Origin: Candidatus Beckwithbacteria bacterium CG23_combo_of_CG06-09_8_20_14_all_47_9
Lineage (GTDB): Bacteria > Patescibacteriota > Microgenomatia > UBA1400 > CG1-02-47-37
Length of the DNA stretch: 8,231 bases
Direction: 5' to 3'
Assembly: GCA_002772455.1 (NCBI GenBank)
Contig: PCSQ01000149.1
Coordinates: forward strand, 1-8,231
Shown here: one piece after another, positions 5,177 through 8,231 of the stretch
Position numbering within the stretch: the stretch's first letter is position 1
How the letters are laid out: every line of letters starts with the position of its first letter
Notes under the pieces: model-generated
Told to the model about the DNA's origin: nothing
Seen by the model: only the letters and a program-made list of their open reading frames with translations
Databases searched by the model: none
Translations under genes and position numbers: made by a program

Positions 5177-5251
5177 TGGCCTCATCCGGATTTGAACCGG
5201 AGTTTACAGGATGAGAACCTGTTGTCCTGGACCAGGCTAGACGATGAGGCC
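5177..5251 (-). tRNA. tRNA-Glu (anticodon CTC)
   Basis: On the minus strand the gene begins GGCCTCA, pairing perfectly with TGAGGCC at the 3' end (7-bp acceptor stem), discriminator A. The D arm is GTCTAG...AGGAC, the anticodon stem ACAGG/CCTGT holds loop TTCTCAT with anticodon CTC (reads GAG, Glu), the variable loop is 4 nt, and the T arm is TCCGG-TTCAAAT-CCGGA. The CCA end is not encoded (CAA follows the discriminator), so a CCA-adding enzyme is needed. The first 15 nt overlap the end of the GIY-YIG gene. No separate promoter is obvious upstream, so it may be processed from the GIY-YIG transcript. Confidence 0.95.
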
Positions 5252-5488
5252 ATTGATTAGCTTTTCAATTGTGGCGCGTTTGTGCCAGGACTTGATTTGA
5301 CTCTCTCTTTTCCTGGCTTCAGACAATGTATTATATGCCTCTTTGTAAACTAATTTCCAAGGTTTGTATGATTTGGTTGATCTGACTTTACCACTATTGT
5401 GTCTTTTTATTCGATCATTAAGGTTATTGGTGCAACCAATATAGTATTGGTTATTGATTAATGAATAAAGAATATATGTAAAGTACAT
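5237..5488 (-). CDS. GIY-YIG endonuclease-domain protein (UvrC N-terminal type)
   Basis: An 83-residue single-domain GIY-YIG protein. The TYI (4-6) and YIG (16-18) signatures, R26 and H30 in DRIKRHNSGK, TKSYKPWKLVYKEAY (39-52) and E62 in RKRESQIKSW are all in place, so the nuclease fold and catalytic set look complete. These small proteins occur in many bacteria, often several per CPR genome; their targets are mostly unknown. The ATG at 5488 is chosen because YFTYIL should sit at the very N-terminus; an in-frame ATG at 5521 would add 11 residues encoded by an inverted repeat. Its last codons (INGLIV and stop) are also the first 15 nt of tRNA-Glu; the TAG stop lies in the tRNA D arm. A -10 box is at 5530-5525. 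Confidence 0.85.
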   Translation of the reverse strand: MYFTYILYSLINNQYYIGCTNNLNDRIKRHNSGKVRSTKSYKPWKLVYKEAYNTLSEARKRESQIKSWHKRATIEKLINGLIV

Positions 5489-5494
5489 TTTGGC

Positions 5495-5517
5495 TAGTCC
5501 CGATCTCGATCCGACTA
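5495..5517 (-). repeat. Imperfect inverted repeat in the GIY-YIG leader
   Basis: On the minus strand TAGTC and GACTA form a 5-bp outer stem, with GATC/GATC as an inner stem separated by unpaired G residues. It ends 7 nt before the ATG at 5488 and occupies most of the short predicted leader, so it could affect translation. It could also be a decayed piece of another tRNA 3' end, since its sequence resembles a T arm followed by GCCA. Confidence 0.35.
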
Positions 5518-5524
5518 TCATCGT

Positions 5525-5534
5525 ATTATATAAT
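5525..5534. promoter_or_regulatory. Palindromic -10 serving both strands
   Basis: ATTATATAAT is a perfect palindrome that contains TATAAT on the plus strand (5529-5534) and TATAAT on the minus strand (5530-5525). It is the only -10 candidate in the gap between the divergent RhuM and GIY-YIG genes. On the plus strand it sits 7 nt before the ATG at 5542. Neither side has a good -35. Confidence 0.6.
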
Positions 5535-5541
5535 GATTTTA

Positions 5542-6561
5542 ATGAAAACTAATCTGCCAACAGATAATCGGATTACTATTTACGAATCGTCTGACGGGAA
5601 AGCGCGGGTGGAAGTCCGTTTTTATGGCGAAAATGTTTGGCTGTCACAAAAACTAATGGCCGAACTGTTTGGCACCACTGCCGCGAATGTGAATATGCAC
5701 CTCAAAAATATTTATAAAGAAAGAGAAATTGATAAAACTTCAACTATTAAGGAATTCTTAATAGTTCAAAAAGAAGGCGGCAGAAAAATTTCCAGAAAGG
5801 TTGATTTTTACAGTTTGGAAGCGATTATCAGTGTCGGTTATAGGGTTAATACCACTAGGGGAACTGAATTTCGAGCCTGGGCCATAGATAAACTGAAAAA
5901 CTACATTCTTAAAGGTTGGGCAATAGATAAAGATCGATTTATAAAAGGAACAAAATTTGACACCCGGTATTTTGACGAACTCTTAGAAGAAATTCGTGAG
6001 ATTCGTGCTAGCGAACGAATGTCCTATCAAAAAATTACTGATATTTTCACCACGGCAATTGATTATTCTCCGGAAACAGCGGCAGCGGACCAATTTTTTG
6101 CTGCGGTTCAAAACAAACTGCACTTTGCTATTACCGGAAATACGGCGGCAGAGATTATTGCCCAAAGAGCTGATAAAAATAAATCTAATATGGGATTAAC
6201 TTCTTGGAGGAAATCCCCTAGGGGAAAAATTCTCCAATCAGACGTGAGTATTGCCAAAAATTATTTAAGGAAAAATGAATTAAAACAATTAAATCAGATA
6301 GTGTCGATGTATTTGGATTACGCCGAACTTCAGGCAAGCCGGGGTCGGTCGATGACTATGCACGACTGGAGAGATAAGCTGGAAGCTTTTATTAAATTTA
6401 ATGAGCGGGAAATTCTACGGGATAAAGGCAAAATTAGCCATGAAGCGGCCCAGTCACTGGCAGAAAAAGAGTATGAAATTTTTCGGATTAAACAGGATAA
6501 GAATTATGTTTCCGACTTTGATAAAATTGTTAAACAGTTGAAAATAAAAAAGAGAAAATAA
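5542..6561 (+). CDS. RhuM family protein
   Basis: A 339-residue protein of the RhuM family (named after a gene on Salmonella pathogenicity island 3; often found near restriction-modification and other defence genes; molecular function unknown). Family landmarks in order: VWLSQKLMAELFGTTAANVNMHLKNIY (32-58, helix-turn-helix-like), DFYSLEAIISVGYRVNTTRGTEFRAWA (88-114), FFAAVQNKLHFAITGNTAAE (185-204), NYLRKNELKQLN (240-251), YLDYAELQASRG (257-268) and MTMHDWRDKLEAFI (271-284). Length is full and no frame break is seen. The ATG at 5542 is favoured over 5533 because a TATAAT ends 7 nt before it, fitting a leaderless mRNA, and there is no SD. Base composition is unlike the next gene: 12 G/C in 5701-5760. 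nadE follows after 2 nt. Confidence 0.9.
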   Translation: MKTNLPTDNRITIYESSDGKARVEVRFYGENVWLSQKLMAELFGTTAANVNMHLKNIYKEREIDKTSTIKEFLIVQKEGGRKISRKVDFYSLEAIISVGYRVNTTRGTEFRAWAIDKLKNYILKGWAIDKDRFIKGTKFDTRYFDELLEEIREIRASERMSYQKITDIFTTAIDYSPETAAADQFFAAVQNKLHFAITGNTAAEIIAQRADKNKSNMGLTSWRKSPRGKILQSDVSIAKNYLRKNELKQLNQIVSMYLDYAELQASRGRSMTMHDWRDKLEAFIKFNEREILRDKGKISHEAAQSLAEKEYEIFRIKQDKNYVSDFDKIVKQLKIKKRK

Positions 6562-6563
6562 AA

Positions 6564-7232
6564 ATGCCAGAGTCGGGAAAAATCATCAAGTTTATCCAGG
6601 AGACTTTTACCCAGCAGGGTTTTTCTAAGGCAATCGTGTCCGTTTCCGGGGGGATTGATTCGGCTACCAGTTTATTGCTGGCAGTGAAAGCGCTGGGTAA
6701 AGACAACGTTTATTCCTTGCAGTTGCCCTACAAAAAACACCAATCAATGGCTTTATCGGATTTAGCCATCGAGCCGGCGGGTATCCCTAAAAATCAGCGC
6801 CTGGTGATCAATATCGGCCGGGCGGCGGACAAGTTGGCGATTAAGTTAAACGCCAAAAAAGATAAAGTACGGCTGGGCAATATTCTGGCCCGGGTGCGGA
6901 TGATCTGTTTATTTGATCTGGCAAAAAAACTGGGCGTGTTAGTCGTCGGGACGGAAAACAAATCGGAAAAAATGCTGGGATATTTTACCCGCTTCGGCGA
7001 CGAGGCTTCGGATTTAGAACCGATCGTTCACCTGTATAAAACCGAGGTAATTAAATTGGCCAAAGAGCTGGGTGTGCCGGCAGCGATAATCAAAGCCGCG
7101 CCCACGGCCGGTTTGTGGCCGGGTCAAACCGATGAGGCAGAATTGGGAATGACTTACGCCGAGATTGATGCCCGGTTAAGACAGGGGAAAATCAAGCCGA
7201 CGTTTAAACTCAACACGCCGTATCATTTATGA
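6564..7232 (+). CDS. nadE: NAD+ synthase, ammonia-dependent type
   Basis: NadE converts nicotinic acid adenine dinucleotide to NAD+ using ATP and ammonia, the last step of NAD+ synthesis. There is no glutaminase domain, so free ammonia or a separate partner is needed. Motifs: PP-loop SGGIDS (28-33), ILARVRMICLFDLAKKLG and VLVVGTENKSE with the GYFTRFGDEASDLEPIVHLYKTEV segment, then APTAGLWPGQTDEAELGMTYAEID. These follow archaeal-type NadE closely. At 222 residues it is some tens of residues shorter than usual, the shortfall being at the C-terminus. It lies 2 nt after RhuM with no real SD, so translation probably depends on the upstream gene, and it overlaps the next gene by 4 nt (ATGA). G/C content is higher than in RhuM (29 of 60 at 6661-6720). 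Confidence 0.92.
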   Translation: MPESGKIIKFIQETFTQQGFSKAIVSVSGGIDSATSLLLAVKALGKDNVYSLQLPYKKHQSMALSDLAIEPAGIPKNQRLVINIGRAADKLAIKLNAKKDKVRLGNILARVRMICLFDLAKKLGVLVVGTENKSEKMLGYFTRFGDEASDLEPIVHLYKTEVIKLAKELGVPAAIIKAAPTAGLWPGQTDEAELGMTYAEIDARLRQGKIKPTFKLNTPYHL

Positions 7233-7876
7233 TTCAAGTCACTAAAGCATCCGGCCAACTGGAAGCATTGTCATTAGATAAGATCCGGTCATCACTGACC
7301 CGCGCCGGGGCCAATGAGGAAATAATTGATAAGATTTTATTGAAGCTTAAACCTAAACTTTATGACAAAATTTCTACCAGGGAAATTTATCAGGAAGTTT
7401 TTTCTTCGTTTCCCCGTTATAGTTTGAAGCCGGCCTTAATGCAGCTGGGGCCGTCCGGTTATCCGTTTGAAAAATTTATCGGTCAGTTATTTACGGCCAG
7501 GGGTTATCAAACCCAGACCCGGCAAATAATTCAAGGCAAGTGTGTCAGCCATGAAGTGGACGTCGTGGCCGAGAAACCCGGTCAAAGGCTGGTCATCGAA
7601 TGCAAGTTTCATAATAGGCCGGGAACGAAGACCGAGATTAAAGACGCGCTTTATACCCAGGCCAGATTTGAAGATATTGCGGCCGCGGCTCCGGGAAAGT
7701 ATGCGCAAATTTGGCTGGTGACCAATACTCAACTGACTAGTCAGGCAATTGCTTACGGCCGGTGTAAAAATATGGGCTTGTTAGCCTGGCGCTATCCGGC
7801 GGGAGAGAGCATCGAAAAATTGATTGACCGGTTTAATCTTTATTATTTCTTAAAATTAGGTTATAGTGAAAAGTGA
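7229..7876 (+). CDS. ATP-cone plus Mrr-like PD-(D/E)XK nuclease
   Basis: A 215-residue two-domain protein. Residues 2-60 (IQVTKASGQLEALSLDKIRSSL ... STREIYQEVFSSF) form an ATP-cone, the nucleotide-binding domain that regulates ribonucleotide reductases and NrdR. Residues 78-190 form a restriction-endonuclease-like domain: FEKFIGQLFTARGYQ (80-94, with E81), HEVDVVAEK (108-116, with D111) and LVIECKF (121-127, with E124 and K126), that is the D...ExK core. All catalytic residues are present. The natural reading is a DNA nuclease whose activity responds to ATP/dATP; ATP-cone and Mrr-like fusions occur in several bacterial groups, their biology poorly known. The start overlaps the nadE stop (ATGA), so the two are translationally coupled. 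Confidence 0.85.
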   Translation: MIQVTKASGQLEALSLDKIRSSLTRAGANEEIIDKILLKLKPKLYDKISTREIYQEVFSSFPRYSLKPALMQLGPSGYPFEKFIGQLFTARGYQTQTRQIIQGKCVSHEVDVVAEKPGQRLVIECKFHNRPGTKTEIKDALYTQARFEDIAAAAPGKYAQIWLVTNTQLTSQAIAYGRCKNMGLLAWRYPAGESIEKLIDRFNLYYFLKLGYSEK

Positions 7877-7894
7877 AAGGGGGTGAGTTTTATT

Positions 7895-8080
7895 ATGGAT
7901 GATTCAACAATGAACCCAACCACTCCGACACCGGTAGTTCCGACTGAACCGGTAGTTCCGACTGAACCGGTAGTACCGACACCCACACCGACCCCGGTGT
8001 CCACACCGACCGATACGACTAATGTTGATGATATTAAGTTGCCTGGTGAAGAAACACCGGCATCAACGCCGACGGTTTAA
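7895..8080 (+). CDS. Short Pro/Thr-rich low-complexity protein
   Basis: A 61-residue protein, almost entirely Pro, Thr, Val and Glu, with tandem PVVPTE units followed by PTPTPTP and an acidic stretch (DDIKLPGEE). It has no cysteine or hydrophobic segment, so it is likely disordered. Short Pro/Thr-rich ORFs of this type recur in CPR genomes with unknown role. The ATG at 7895 is supported by a strong SD, AAAGGGGGTGAG (7876-7887), 7 nt upstream; the SD begins on the last base of the nuclease stop codon. It is the last gene before the terminator. Confidence 0.65.
   Translation: MDDSTMNPTTPTPVVPTEPVVPTEPVVPTPTPTPVSTPTDTTNVDDIKLPGEETPASTPTV
7931..7984 (+). repeat. 18-nt tandem repeat, three copies
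   Basis: The unit CCGGTAGTTCCGACTGAA occurs exactly at 7931-7948 and 7949-7966; a third copy at 7967-7984 is changed at a few bases (CCGGTAGTACCGACACCC). It encodes PVVPTE, PVVPTE and PVVPTP in frame. The first two copies are identical, so the duplication looks recent. Confidence 0.9.
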
Positions 8081-8097
8081 GTTAATGACTATAATTT

Positions 8098-8127
8098 CCC
8101 CGCACCGTTCTCGGTGCGGGGTTTTCT
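8098..8127 (+). terminator. Strong intrinsic terminator
   Basis: CCCCGCACCG and CGGTGCGGGG form a perfect 10-bp GC-rich stem around the loop TTCT, followed by TTTTCTT. It closes the RhuM-nadE-nuclease-Pro/Thr cluster 17 nt after the last stop codon. Confidence 0.95.
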
Positions 8128-8136
8128 TGATACTTA

Positions 8137-8165
8137 TTGACAAAAAAACCAGCCGGTAGCAAAAT
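8137..8165 (+). promoter_or_regulatory. Promoter of the last, partial gene
   Basis: A consensus TTGACA at 8137-8142 is followed after 17 bp by CAAAAT (8160-8165, 4 of 6 match). The predicted start falls about 9 nt before the ATG at 8181. Its place just after a strong terminator fits a new transcription unit. Confidence 0.5.
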
Positions 8166-8180
8166 TAAACTAAATATTTT

Positions 8181-8231
8181 ATGAGTTGGTTCTGGCCGGC
8201 CAATATCAATCAGATATTGTATTATCGACAA
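8181..8231 (+). CDS. Start of a gene cut by the window edge
   Basis: Seventeen codons from an ATG are open to the window end (MSWFWPANINQILYYRQ). A promoter lies upstream and a terminator separates it from the previous cluster. The piece is too short to identify; the aromatic-rich start is compatible with a membrane-associated protein but does not show one. There is no SD. Confidence 0.4.
   Translation, partial: MSWFWPANINQILYYRQ

Noticed and set aside
5489..5521. GIY-YIG start at the ATG at 5521
   Set aside because: It would add 11 residues encoded by an inverted repeat, ahead of the normal family N-terminus, and its ATG falls before the expected transcription start.
1..8231. UGA recoded as glycine (code 25)
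   Set aside because: TGA ends several genes at the expected protein ends (nadE, the ATP-cone nuclease, the EF-like protein), and none of the recognised frames needs an internal TGA.
1..8231. CRISPR array or replication origin
   Set aside because: No regularly spaced direct repeats and no cluster of DnaA-box-like sites were seen; the only tandem repeat is inside the Pro/Thr-rich gene.

Overview
The window most resembles a genome of the Candidate Phyla Radiation (Patescibacteria), perhaps a Microgenomates-like lineage. This is inferred from gene content, not from a marker tree. Typical CPR-style genes are a stand-alone RRM protein, a CxxC-x17-CxxC zinc-ribbon protein, an orphan EF-Tu domain-2-like protein, a secreted SNase with a C-terminal Cys-rich module, an ATP-cone/Mrr nuclease and a short Pro/Thr-rich protein. 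TGA ends several genes, so the UGA=Gly code of Gracilibacteria and Absconditabacteria does not apply. Start signals are of two kinds: strong Shine-Dalgarno (SD) sequences near AAAGGGGGTGA, and -10 boxes placed 6-8 nt before ATG, which imply leaderless mRNAs.

Layout. 1-975 (minus): greA followed by a class I lysyl-tRNA synthetase that is cut by the window edge. 1015-1057: interleaved divergent promoters. 1064-2021 (plus): an RRM gene with a structured leader, then directly a membrane-anchored protein of unknown function. 2022-2487: a 466-nt stretch with no intact gene, holding a weak hairpin and a decayed zinc-ribbon (transposase-like) reading frame. 2488-2778 (minus): the CxxC-x17-CxxC protein. 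2841-4605 (plus): a RimK-like ATP-grasp enzyme and a surface or secreted nuclease. 4593-4853 (minus): the EF-Tu domain-2-like protein, overlapping the nuclease gene tail to tail. 4905-5488 (minus): a small unknown protein, tRNA-Glu(CTC), and a GIY-YIG endonuclease gene whose end lies inside the tRNA. 5542-8080 (plus): a tight cluster of RhuM-family protein, NAD+ synthase, ATP-cone/PD-(D/E)XK nuclease and a Pro/Thr-rich protein, closed by a strong terminator at 8098-8127. 8181-8231: the start of the next gene.

How the genes may work together. Information processing dominates the left half (GreA, LysRS, RRM, zinc ribbon, EF-like, tRNA-Glu). The secreted nuclease fits nucleotide scavenging by a host-dependent cell. 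The GIY-YIG and RhuM genes look like accessory DNA acquired beside tRNA-Glu: RhuM is much more AT-rich than nadE right after it. The RhuM-NadE-nuclease order joins a defence-associated family, NAD+ synthesis and a predicted nucleotide-sensing nuclease, and is the best candidate for an undescribed system. The best candidate for undescribed regulation is the RRM leader, where two mutually exclusive helices can form and one covers the SD.
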